Source: Nitrosomonas eutropha
GTDB taxonomy: Bacteria > Pseudomonadota > Gammaproteobacteria > Burkholderiales > Nitrosomonadaceae
DNA: 64,000 nucleotides
Assembly (NCBI RefSeq): GCF_900116685.1
Contig: NZ_FPBL01000004.1
Location: forward strand, 155,975-219,974
Direction: 5' to 3'
This document shows, piece after piece, positions 25,773-33,806 of the stretch (position 1 is its first letter; each line of letters opens with the position of its first letter). The notes under the pieces are model-generated. The model was not told the DNA's origin. It saw only the letters and a list, made by a program, of their open reading frames with translations, and did not search any database. Position numbers and translations under genes: made by a program.

Positions 25773-26936
25773 ATGCTGCCGGATTTAGCTGAAGCGCTGC
25801 AACAGCGCAGGCAGGAAGGGTTGTATCGTTTTCGCCCAGTGCTAGAAGGGCCACAATCCCCGCATGTGGCCATTGATGGCCGGGATTTTCTGGCTTTTTG
25901 CAGTAATGATTATCTGGGATTGGCCAATCATCCAGCCCTGATCGAAGCAGTGGCAGAAGGTGCGCGACGTTACGGTGTGGGTTCGGGCGCTTCTCATCTG
26001 ATCAGCGGTCATTCTCGCGCACATCATGAGCTGGAAGAGGCACTGGCGGAGTTCGTTGGCCTTCCGCGTGCCCTGCTGTTTTCCACTGGCTACATGGCCA
26101 ATATGGCGGTGGTGACTGCGCTCGTGGGGCGGGAGGATGCGATTTTTGCAGATCGTCTCAATCATGCTTCACTCAATGACGCAGCTTTGCTGTCGCGTGC
26201 CCGCTTCATTCGTTATCCCCATCTTGATCTTGCTACCCTGGAGAAGCAGCTGAAAACGACACAGGCCCGGCGGCGGCTGATCATCACCGATGCAGTGTTC
26301 AGCATGGATGGTGACAGAGCATCGGTTGCTGAGCTGCTTGCGTTGTGTCAGCGCTTTGGTGCCTGGTTGTTGCTGGATGATGCGCACGGATTTGGTGTGC
26401 TGGGCGAACAGGGTAAAGGCAGCTTGTATAATCTGCAGGAGGTGGAGCGAAATATACCGCATCTAATTTATATGGCAACGCTGGGCAAAGCAGCAGGAGT
26501 ATCCGGCGCGTTTGTAGCAGCGCAAGCACCAATGATTGAAACACTCATTCAATATAGCCGTACCTATGGCTATACCACAGCGGCTGCTCCGCTGCTGGCA
26601 CATACCTTGCTGACCAGTTTGCAATTAATCAGTCAGGATATCTGGCGACGGAAACGGCTTGTTCAATTGATAGAACAGTTGCGACAAAAGCTGCAATCTC
26701 TTCCCTGGCAACTATTACTATCGGATACACCGATACAGCCATTGCTGGTGGGCGAAAGCCGGGAGGCCGTTCGGCTGGATCAGGCATTGCGTGAGCGTGG
26801 TATCTGGGTGCCGGCTATTCGCCCCCCGACAGTACCACAAGGCATGGCACGGTTGCGCATCAGTTTGTCTGCAGCTCATACTGGGAAAGATGTCGATCAA
26901 CTGAGTGCAGTCTTGCATGATCTGGTCGGGTGCTGA
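25773..26936 (+). CDS. bioF: 8-amino-7-oxononanoate synthase
   Basis: This 387-residue PLP-dependent enzyme condenses pimeloyl-ACP with alanine. It has FCSNDYLGLANHP near the N-terminus and GSGASHLISGHSRAHHELE in the middle. DDAHGFGVLGEQGKG holds the PLP-binding Asp and His. MATLGKAAGVSG holds the Schiff-base Lys. It starts 5 bp after bioB. Confidence 0.97.
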   Translation: MLPDLAEALQQRRQEGLYRFRPVLEGPQSPHVAIDGRDFLAFCSNDYLGLANHPALIEAVAEGARRYGVGSGASHLISGHSRAHHELEEALAEFVGLPRALLFSTGYMANMAVVTALVGREDAIFADRLNHASLNDAALLSRARFIRYPHLDLATLEKQLKTTQARRRLIITDAVFSMDGDRASVAELLALCQRFGAWLLLDDAHGFGVLGEQGKGSLYNLQEVERNIPHLIYMATLGKAAGVSGAFVAAQAPMIETLIQYSRTYGYTTAAAPLLAHTLLTSLQLISQDIWRRKRLVQLIEQLRQKLQSLPWQLLLSDTPIQPLLVGESREAVRLDQALRERGIWVPAIRPPTVPQGMARLRISLSAAHTGKDVDQLSAVLHDLVGC

Positions 26937-26937
26937 T

Positions 26938-27696
26938 ATGACCCGGTTGCATATTGAGACGAGCGGAAACGGGCCTGATCTGGTGCTGTTGCATGGCTGG
27001 GCCATGCATAGTGGTGTATGGGAATGTGTGGCAGAGACGCTGTCCCGGCGCTTCCGTCTACACTGTATTGATTTGCCGGGGCACGGTGCCAGCCGTGATT
27101 GTGCACTGGATTCGCTGGAGCAGATGACCGAAGTGATCGCAGATCATTTGCCTGATAACAGCATTGTGTGCGGCTGGTCGCTCGGCGGACAGGTGGCGAT
27201 CAGGCTGGCGTTACAGATGCCGGAACGGGTGCAACAATTAGTGCTGGTTGCCAGTACCCCTTGTTTCGTCAAACGTGCCGACTGGCCGTGGGGGATGGAA
27301 CCATTAACCCTGACCCTGTTTATGGAAAATCTGGCGCGTGACTATGTGCAAACCCTCAATCGTTTTTTGACGCTGCAAGTCAGCGGCAGCGAGGATCAGG
27401 TCCGGGTACTGGCGCGGCTGCGCAAAAGTGTGTTGAATGGTTTGTCACCGGGATCTGCAACGTTGCAGGCAGGATTGAGGATTCTGCAAACCAGTGATCT
27501 GCGGGCTGAATTGGATCAAATCAGGCAGCCTGTGCTGCTGATTCATGGCCAGAATGATGTTATCGCGCCTGTCGGTGCTGCTGAATGGATACAGCAACAT
27601 TTGCCCCAGGCGCAATTGAAGCTGTTTCCTCATTGCGGCCATGCGCCGTTTCTTTCTTTTCCTGAGCAATTCGTGGGTTGTTTTGATGCTTTATGA
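26938..27696 (+). CDS. bioH: pimeloyl-ACP methyl ester carboxylesterase
   Basis: This 252-residue alpha/beta hydrolase removes the methyl group from pimeloyl-ACP methyl ester, ending the masked fatty acid elongation started by BioC. The oxyanion segment is LVLLHGWAMHSGVWE. The nucleophile is in GWSLGGQVAI. The Asp is in LLIHGQNDVIAP and the His in HCGHAPF. The ATG at 26938 lies 1 base after the bioF stop. The gene is inside the operon here, whereas in E. coli bioH is separate. Confidence 0.95.
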   Translation: MTRLHIETSGNGPDLVLLHGWAMHSGVWECVAETLSRRFRLHCIDLPGHGASRDCALDSLEQMTEVIADHLPDNSIVCGWSLGGQVAIRLALQMPERVQQLVLVASTPCFVKRADWPWGMEPLTLTLFMENLARDYVQTLNRFLTLQVSGSEDQVRVLARLRKSVLNGLSPGSATLQAGLRILQTSDLRAELDQIRQPVLLIHGQNDVIAPVGAAEWIQQHLPQAQLKLFPHCGHAPFLSFPEQFVGCFDAL

Positions 27697-28582
27697 TCAT
27701 GTACTTGACAAGCGCATGCTGCGCCGGTCGTTTGAACAGGCGGCGGCCAGTTATGACCAGTCTGCCGTGCTGCAGCGGGAAATATGCGACCGTATGCTGT
27801 CACGTCTGGAATATATCAAATATGTTCCAGGTAAAATTATCGATGCAGGCAGCGGAACTGGTTACGGTACGCGCAAGTTGATCGAACGCTATCCTGCGGC
27901 AGAAATCATGTCGATGGATATTGCGCTGACGATGCATGATCGTGCGCGTGCAGCCATGCTGGAGAAAATACCTGGTTGGCAGCGTTGGTTGCCATTCAAG
28001 CATCATCAACCCAGAGGCTATATCTGTGCAGACATAGAACAGTTGCCCCTGCGTGGAGCCAGCGTTGGCATGATCTGGTCCAACCTTGCCATCCAGTGGT
28101 GTAATGATCTCAGGCAGACATTTGCAGAAGCGCATCGCGTGCTGGAGGATGGTGGCCTGTTGATGTTCAGCACGTTTGGGCCGGATACACTGAAGGAATT
28201 GCGGCAGGCTTTCAAGTCAGTGGATCCATTTAGCCATGTCAATCGTTTTACGGATATGCATGATGTGGGTGATATGCTGGTGGGTTGTGGCTTTTCGTTG
28301 CCGGTGATGGATATGGAATACATTACACTGACCTACGATGATGTCAGAAGTGCTATGCAGGATCTCAAGGCAATTGGTGCCCGCAATGTGACACAAGGGC
28401 GCAGGCGCGGCCTGATGGGCAAGACGACATGGCAGCAAGTGATCAATCAATATGAAACCTTGCGCAAGGATGGCAGGCTGCCAGCAACCTATGAAGTGGT
28501 TTATGGTCACGCCTGGAAACCGGAGATGCATAAAGTTCAGCTAAAGCCGGAGACGCGGCGCAAGCTGGGGTTGGATCCGTAA
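27686..28582 (+). CDS. bioC: malonyl-ACP O-methyltransferase
   Basis: This 298-residue SAM-dependent methyltransferase primes pimelate synthesis by methylating malonyl-ACP. It has the N-terminal RRSFEQAAASYDQSAVLQRE typical of BioC. Motif I is IIDAGSGTGYGTRKLIERY. LIWSNLAIQWCND-like sequence (MIWSNLAIQWCND) follows, then VLEDGGLLMFSTFGPDTLKE. Its ATG lies 11 bases before the end of bioH, so the two are coupled. Confidence 0.95.
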   Translation: MLYDHVLDKRMLRRSFEQAAASYDQSAVLQREICDRMLSRLEYIKYVPGKIIDAGSGTGYGTRKLIERYPAAEIMSMDIALTMHDRARAAMLEKIPGWQRWLPFKHHQPRGYICADIEQLPLRGASVGMIWSNLAIQWCNDLRQTFAEAHRVLEDGGLLMFSTFGPDTLKELRQAFKSVDPFSHVNRFTDMHDVGDMLVGCGFSLPVMDMEYITLTYDDVRSAMQDLKAIGARNVTQGRRRGLMGKTTWQQVINQYETLRKDGRLPATYEVVYGHAWKPEMHKVQLKPETRRKLGLDP

Positions 28583-28585
28583 TTA

Positions 28586-29269
28586 ATGGCAACAGGATTT
28601 TTTGTAACCGGTACGGATACCGGTATTGGTAAAACCACGGTGAGTTGTGCGCTGTTGCATGCGTTTTCAACGAATGGCTATACCGTTGTCGGAATGAAGC
28701 CAGTGGTGTCAGGTCGTGAAGATGGGCTATGGCAGGATGTGGAAAATCTGCAGGCAGCTAGCACGGTCAGTATGCCACATGAGCTGATTAATCCTTATGC
28801 TTTTATCGAGCCGATAGCACCGCATATCGCTGCACAGCAGGCGAATGTCCGTATCGATCTGGAAGTAATCCGGCAGGCTTGCGAGAAGCTGCAAACAGCA
28901 GCAGAGATAACGATTGTCGAGGGTGTCGGTGGTTTCATGGTGCCACTGTCGCTATCAGGTTTGCCAGGTGATCGATACGATACACATGATCTGGCCAGTG
29001 TGCTAGATCTACCGGTAATCCTGGTTGTGGGAATGCAGCTAGGTTGCCTTAACCATGCATTACTGACAGCTCGCGCAGTTGAATCAGCTGGTTTGAAATT
29101 GGCCGGTTGGGTAGCAAACAGAATTGATCCGGATATGTTGCAGCCGGGAGCAAACCTGCAGACACTGGTTGAATGGCTGGATTGCCCATTACTAGGTATC
29201 TTGCCGTATCAAGCGCTACCTGACGCGCAGCAACTTGCGCAGTATCTTGATCTTTCCAGATTACGGTAA
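28586..29269 (+). CDS. bioD: dethiobiotin synthetase
   Basis: This 227-residue ATP-dependent carboxylase closes the ureido ring of dethiobiotin. The P-loop is GTDTGIGKTTVS. The substrate Lys lies in GMKPVVSG, and IVEGVGGFMVPL is the usual second motif. Last gene of the biotin operon. It ends 20 bp before the convergent pip gene, with only a small CGGG/CCCG pairing between them. Confidence 0.96.
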   Translation: MATGFFVTGTDTGIGKTTVSCALLHAFSTNGYTVVGMKPVVSGREDGLWQDVENLQAASTVSMPHELINPYAFIEPIAPHIAAQQANVRIDLEVIRQACEKLQTAAEITIVEGVGGFMVPLSLSGLPGDRYDTHDLASVLDLPVILVVGMQLGCLNHALLTARAVESAGLKLAGWVANRIDPDMLQPGANLQTLVEWLDCPLLGILPYQALPDAQQLAQYLDLSRLR

Positions 29270-29288
29270 TCGGGTGATCCCGGTTTGA

Positions 29289-30239
29289 CTACAGAATTTG
29301 CCTGAACTTTTCAGTAGCCTTGATGAGTTCAGCCTGAATTCCCAGTTCCCAGGCGGAATGGCCGGCGTCATTGACGACGATATACTCAGCCTGTGGCCAG
29401 GCGAGGTGCAGATCGTATGCGCTGACAATCGGACAAACCGCATCATAACGCCCTTGAACAATGACACCAGGCAAGTGACGAATCTTGTGCACGTTGTCCA
29501 ACAGGCTATTTTCCGGCAGGAAAACATTATTCTTGAAATAGTGTGCTTCAATCTTTGCCAACCCCAGCGCAACAGTATTACTGGAGAAATAATTAACTAT
29601 CTCCGGGTTGGGTAACAGGGTTGAACAGCTTCCTTCATAGCGGCTCCATGCTTTTGCAGCTGGCAGATGGACATCAGGATCGGGATGAGTCAGTAGACGA
29701 TAGTAGGAAGTGAGAATGTCGCGCTGTTCGTCTGCCGAGAGGCGGGATGCAAATTCGCGCCAGACTTCCGGAAAAATATTTTGCAATCCATACAAGAACC
29801 AGTTGATTTCACTGGGGCGACAAAGAAAAATACCACGTAGTACAAATCCCAGGCAGCGTTCAGGATGCGCCTCACCGTAGGCAAGTGCCAATGTGCTGCC
29901 CCAAGATCCGCCAAAGATCAGCCATTGTTTAATACCAAGATGGTGCCGCAGCTTTTCGATGTCCTGGATGAGCAGATGAGTGGTATTGTCCTTTATTTCG
30001 CCCAGAGGAGTGGAACGTCCGGCACCACGCTGGTCGAAAATAACAATCCGGTAATGTGCCGGATCAAAAAAGCGGCGATGACCGGGCGTGGCACCAGCAC
30101 CGGGCCCTCCATGGAGGAACAGAACAGGAGTACCTTCCGGGTTACCTGATTGTTCCCAGTACATGGTGTGAATGCCATCCAGTGGCAATGTGCCGTGATC
30201 ATAAGGTTCAATGGGGGGGAAAAGCTCAGTGTGTGCCAT
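29289..30239 (-). CDS. pip: proline iminopeptidase
   Basis: This 316-residue alpha/beta hydrolase of family S33 releases N-terminal proline from peptides. The N-terminal sequence has VLFLHGGPGAGATPGHRRFF and the oxyanion site FDQRGAGRSTP. The nucleophile is in FGGSWGSTLALAYGEAHP. The Asp lies in GRYDAVCP and the His in NDAGHSAWE. The length is typical. The gene is isolated between the biotin operon and a divergent patatin gene. Confidence 0.94.
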   Translation of the reverse strand: MAHTELFPPIEPYDHGTLPLDGIHTMYWEQSGNPEGTPVLFLHGGPGAGATPGHRRFFDPAHYRIVIFDQRGAGRSTPLGEIKDNTTHLLIQDIEKLRHHLGIKQWLIFGGSWGSTLALAYGEAHPERCLGFVLRGIFLCRPSEINWFLYGLQNIFPEVWREFASRLSADEQRDILTSYYRLLTHPDPDVHLPAAKAWSRYEGSCSTLLPNPEIVNYFSSNTVALGLAKIEAHYFKNNVFLPENSLLDNVHKIRHLPGVIVQGRYDAVCPIVSAYDLHLAWPQAEYIVVNDAGHSAWELGIQAELIKATEKFRQIL

Positions 30240-30512
30240 AGTGAGTGATGTGTCAGTTTGTTTTTAGGGAAAATGCTGATTGTGTCTGTGCTAGGGTATT
30301 TTAGCACTTTGCCTTGTTGGGGCTGTAACCTGTGATTCGGCCAGGATGTTGTTAACCGGTTTTTGCTGACCAGGATGCATGAGAATATCTCACTGATGTG
30401 AGAGTTACTGTATAGTCGCGCGAGTGTGGGCATGGTAATGAAAGGTAAGCAGGAACGAGAATAATGATGTTGGCAGGAATCAGAGTAAAGAATGTCCTAA
30501 AGTGAGTTGTTC

Positions 30513-31676
30513 GTGAGTGAAATACCCCGAAATGATTCACAGCAGCCAAGGTTGGGCCTGGTTCTGACCGGCGGCGGTGCGCGGGCGGCTTATCAGGTAG
30601 GCGCATTACGAGCCATTGCCGAAATGCTGCCATCGCATGCACGCAGCCCTTTTCCGGTGATTTGTGGTACTTCAGCTGGGGCGATCAACGCTGCGGGCCT
30701 TGCCATGGCGGCAACCCATTTTTCAACGGGAATCAGGCGGTTGGAGGCTGTCTGGGGCAATCTTCATACTGGCCAGATTTATCGCTCTGATCTGATCGGC
30801 GTGTTACATACGATGTTGCGTTATTTTGGCTCGATCGTATCGAGCAGAATGGCGGGGAAACCGGTTTCACTGCTGGACAACACTCCGCTCAGACAATTGC
30901 TGGCCTGTCATTTGCCCTTCAGAGGCATACGCAGGAGTATTCACGCCGGGGCGCTGCATGCGCTCGGCATAACAGCCTGGGGTTATGCTTCCGAGCAATC
31001 GGTCACTTTTTATCAGGCTAATCCCAGCATCATTCCCTGGAAGCGTGCACAACGTATCGGTGTTCCATCACGTATCGGTATCCAGCACCTGGTGGCGTCT
31101 GCTTCGATTCCATTGATTTTTCCGGCAATCCGGGTTAATCGCGAATATTTTGGTGATGGTTCCATGCGGCAGTTTGCGCCGCTGAGCCCGGCATTGCATC
31201 TGGGGGCAGATCGCTTGCTGGTGATTGGTGTCAATGAAAAGAAAGAGGCCGATTGCGAACGTATCAAGGTGACTGGCTATCCGCCACCAGCGCAGATTGC
31301 CGGACATGTGATGAACAGCATTTTTGTTGATGGCCTGGATACCGATCTTGAGCGCTTGCGGCGTATTAACCAGACGCTGAGCCTGATTCCAGAAACACAA
31401 ACAGGAAATATGCCTTTGTTGCGGACGATAGACTGCATGGTAATTACGCCAAGTGAAAGAATTGATGAACTGGCACAGGCGTATGCCAGCAGTTTACCGC
31501 GTACAATCCGTTATTTTTTTCATGCTGCCGGCGCGATGGGACCCAAAGGCTCAGCCATGCTCAGCTATGTATTGTTTGAGGCACCTTTCTGCCAGGCACT
31601 GATTGATCTGGGTTATCAGGACACGCTGCGGCAGCGGGATGAAGTGCTTGCATTTATTTTCGGACAACAGGAGTAA
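30513..31676 (+). CDS. patatin-like phospholipase
   Basis: This 387-residue protein has a patatin (RssA/ExoU-type) domain. The oxyanion loop is LTGGGARAAYQVGALRAI. The nucleophile lies in ICGTSAGAINA. The Asp lies in YFGDGSMRQ, where the usual DGG is DGS. The enzyme should hydrolyse acyl ester bonds of phospholipids; the substrate is unknown. A DUF3336-like C-terminal part follows the catalytic domain. The GTG at 30513 is preferred over the TTG at 30507. It ends 2 bp before terC. Confidence 0.88.
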   Translation: MSEIPRNDSQQPRLGLVLTGGGARAAYQVGALRAIAEMLPSHARSPFPVICGTSAGAINAAGLAMAATHFSTGIRRLEAVWGNLHTGQIYRSDLIGVLHTMLRYFGSIVSSRMAGKPVSLLDNTPLRQLLACHLPFRGIRRSIHAGALHALGITAWGYASEQSVTFYQANPSIIPWKRAQRIGVPSRIGIQHLVASASIPLIFPAIRVNREYFGDGSMRQFAPLSPALHLGADRLLVIGVNEKKEADCERIKVTGYPPPAQIAGHVMNSIFVDGLDTDLERLRRINQTLSLIPETQTGNMPLLRTIDCMVITPSERIDELAQAYASSLPRTIRYFFHAAGAMGPKGSAMLSYVLFEAPFCQALIDLGYQDTLRQRDEVLAFIFGQQE

Positions 31677-31678
31677 AA

Positions 31679-32404
31679 ATGATGGGAATGGCCGATCCCC
31701 AATTCTGGGTTGCCGTTTTTCAGATTATCGCTATTGATATTGCACTGGGCGCTGACAACGCCGTGGTCATTGCACTGGCCTGTCGGAATTTGCCTGAGAA
31801 CAAGCGTAATCAGGGAGTATTCTGGGGGATGGTGGGGGCGATCGGGATACGTGTCCTGCTGGTTTTTTTCGCTCTCCAGTTATTGGCGCTACCTTATCTA
31901 AAAATAATTGGTGCTTTTTTGCTGCTGTGGATCAGCGTTAAACTGTTGTTACCGGAACCGGCCACCCGCGAAAGCGGATCGATTGTGAAGGGAGGGGCGG
32001 CCACCCTGCCCAGTGTGATCAAAACAATCATTGTTGCTGATACAGTAATGAGTCTGGACAATGTTATGGGTATAGCCGGCGCGGCCAGGGACAGTCTCGC
32101 TCTGGTGATATTTGGCTTGTTGTTCAGCGTGCCGATTATCGTCTGGGGCAGTAAACTGGTGATGAAATGGATTGAGCGTTTTCCCGTTATCGTTGTTGTT
32201 GGTGCCGGTCTGCTCGGCTGGATTGCCGGTGGATTGCTGACGACTGATACGATTAGCCAGGAGTGGGTGGATACACAGGCTGCTTATCTGCATTGGCTTG
32301 CTCCGGTAAGCTGTTCCCTGTTGGTGATCGGTATTGGAAAGTGGCTGGCAGCCCGGATACATAAAAGTATGGGTGTTTCAGTCGATTTGCTGGGGAAAGA
32401 TTGA
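31679..32404 (+). CDS. TerC family integral membrane protein
   Basis: This 241-residue protein has about seven membrane helices. The conserved acidic membrane motifs IDIALGADNAVVIALACRNL and VADTVMSLDNVMGIAGAA are the TerC signatures. The YjbE-type TerC proteins are implicated in manganese export and in metalation of secreted proteins. A riboswitch was not seen. AGGAG lies before the ATG, and the gene sits directly after the patatin gene. Confidence 0.9.
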   Translation: MMGMADPQFWVAVFQIIAIDIALGADNAVVIALACRNLPENKRNQGVFWGMVGAIGIRVLLVFFALQLLALPYLKIIGAFLLLWISVKLLLPEPATRESGSIVKGGAATLPSVIKTIIVADTVMSLDNVMGIAGAARDSLALVIFGLLFSVPIIVWGSKLVMKWIERFPVIVVVGAGLLGWIAGGLLTTDTISQEWVDTQAAYLHWLAPVSCSLLVIGIGKWLAARIHKSMGVSVDLLGKD

Positions 32405-32515
32405 ATCCAGGTAATCAGGCTGCATATGTTGCAGAACGATCAAGCAGTAAATTTTCAGTATCAGCTGATTATCCAAGTGTTGTTTGTGATGAGTTACACG
32501 TGAAAAGGGGGTCTT

Positions 32516-32941
32516 ATGCTAAAAATGTTACTGCCAGTAGATGGTTCCGAGGCTTCCGAACGGGCAGTTGAGGAATTTGTAAAACGACTCGACTGGTACC
32601 GTGAAAAACCGGAGATTCATTTATTGAATGTGCGAATTCCACTGACTGGTAATGTTTCCATGTTTGTCAGCAAGGAAGAGATTGGGGATTATTACCGGGA
32701 GGAAGGGCTTAAAGGCCTGAAGCAGGCTCGTGACTACCTGGAAGAAAGAGGAATCGCTTACCGGCACCATATTGTTGTGGGTGAGGTGGAGACCATGATC
32801 CTGCAATTTGCTGAAGAAATAAAATGTGACCAGATCGTTATTGGTCCGCGCGGGCTGGGCGCTGTCAAGGGCTTGCTGCTTGGCTCTGTTGCCAGCAAGC
32901 TAATCCAGCTTTCAACTGTTCCGGTATTATTACTTAAATAA
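32516..32941 (+). CDS. universal stress protein (UspA family)
   Basis: This 141-residue UspA-fold protein starts MLKMLLPVDGSEASERAVEE. It ends with the ATP-binding signature IGPRGLGAVKGLLLGSVASK followed by STVPVLLLK. The G-x2-G-x9-G(S/T) pattern suggests an ATP-binding member. Partners and targets are unknown. It begins the series that leads into the cyclic-nucleotide and secretion-ATPase genes. Confidence 0.92.
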   Translation: MLKMLLPVDGSEASERAVEEFVKRLDWYREKPEIHLLNVRIPLTGNVSMFVSKEEIGDYYREEGLKGLKQARDYLEERGIAYRHHIVVGEVETMILQFAEEIKCDQIVIGPRGLGAVKGLLLGSVASKLIQLSTVPVLLLK

Positions 32942-32971
32942 TAGCGGAAATCAGCCGTAATCCTCCATTTG

Positions 32972-32998
32972 TTGCAGTAAATGATTTGCTGCAATTTT
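32972..32998 (+). terminator. candidate rho-independent terminator after uspA-like gene
   Basis: A 6-bp stem TTGCAG (32972-32977)/CTGCAA (32989-32994) is followed by TTTT. It lies 30 bp after the uspA-like stop and before the strong ribosome binding site of the next gene. The stem is short. Confidence 0.4.
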
Positions 32999-33029
32999 CC
33001 GTTAAATCCGGAATGGAGGATTGGTAGTC

Positions 33030-33794
33030 TTGAGATTAAAAGTATTGGGTTGTGGCGGTGGAATAGGGAGTGATTCCCATACTACCGCGATGTTGCTGGA
33101 TGAAGATATTCTGATCGATGCTGGTACCGGAGTTGGCACGCTTGCTCTGGATGACCTGTTGAGAATTGATCATATATTCGTTACGCACGCCCACCTGGAT
33201 CACATTGCTTTCATTCCTTTCCTGGTAGATACAGCTGGCAGTCTGCGCGACCGACCGCTGGTTGTGCATGCTCTGCCATCCACGCTGGCGTGTCTGCAGG
33301 CACATATTTTCAACTGGCATATCTGGCCGGATTTTTCCTGTATTCCCGATGCAGCTCACCCTTATATGCGCTATGAGCCAATTACTGTAGATGAAGCTGT
33401 GGTGCTGGGTTCACGTAGGATCACGCCTTTACCGGCGTGTCATATCGTTCCAGCAGTAGGTTTTCAGCTTGATTCCGGGCAATCCAGCCTGGTATTCACC
33501 GGTGATACTGCTGCTGATGATACGTTATGGGAAGCTATTAACCAGATTTCAAACCTGCGCTATCTGATTATCGAATCTGCTTTCAGTGATGCTGGTCAGG
33601 ATATCGCAGCACGCTCCGGACATTTTCATCCGACCATGCTGGTAAATGAACTGAATAAACTGCAACATGATGCCGAAATATATATTACTCACCTGCGGCA
33701 GGGAGAAGCGGAAGTCACCATGCGCGAAATTCTTGCTGGCGTTACGCGTTTCAGCCCCCGCAGGTTGATGAGTAATCAGATATTTGAATTTTAG
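33030..33794 (+). CDS. MBL-fold hydrolase, class II cyclic-nucleotide phosphodiesterase-like
   Basis: This roughly 254-residue metallo-beta-lactamase-fold protein has the metal motif THAHLDHIAF, with further ligands in LPACHIVPAVGF, VFTGDTAADD and ITHLRQGE. The arrangement resembles class II 3',5'-cyclic nucleotide phosphodiesterases (CpdP/PDE1-type). That would hydrolyse cAMP or cGMP, but other MBL activities cannot be excluded. The TTG at 33030 is chosen because GGAGGA lies 8 bases upstream; the TTG at 33021 is too close to it. The next gene starts 12 bp later. Confidence 0.78.
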   Translation: MRLKVLGCGGGIGSDSHTTAMLLDEDILIDAGTGVGTLALDDLLRIDHIFVTHAHLDHIAFIPFLVDTAGSLRDRPLVVHALPSTLACLQAHIFNWHIWPDFSCIPDAAHPYMRYEPITVDEAVVLGSRRITPLPACHIVPAVGFQLDSGQSSLVFTGDTAADDTLWEAINQISNLRYLIIESAFSDAGQDIAARSGHFHPTMLVNELNKLQHDAEIYITHLRQGEAEVTMREILAGVTRFSPRRLMSNQIFEF

Positions 33795-33806
33795 GATAGC
33801 GTAAAC

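Noticed and set aside
29268..29285. Terminator between bioD and pip (CGGG/CCCG)
   Set aside because: A four-base stem without a T tract is too weak to call.
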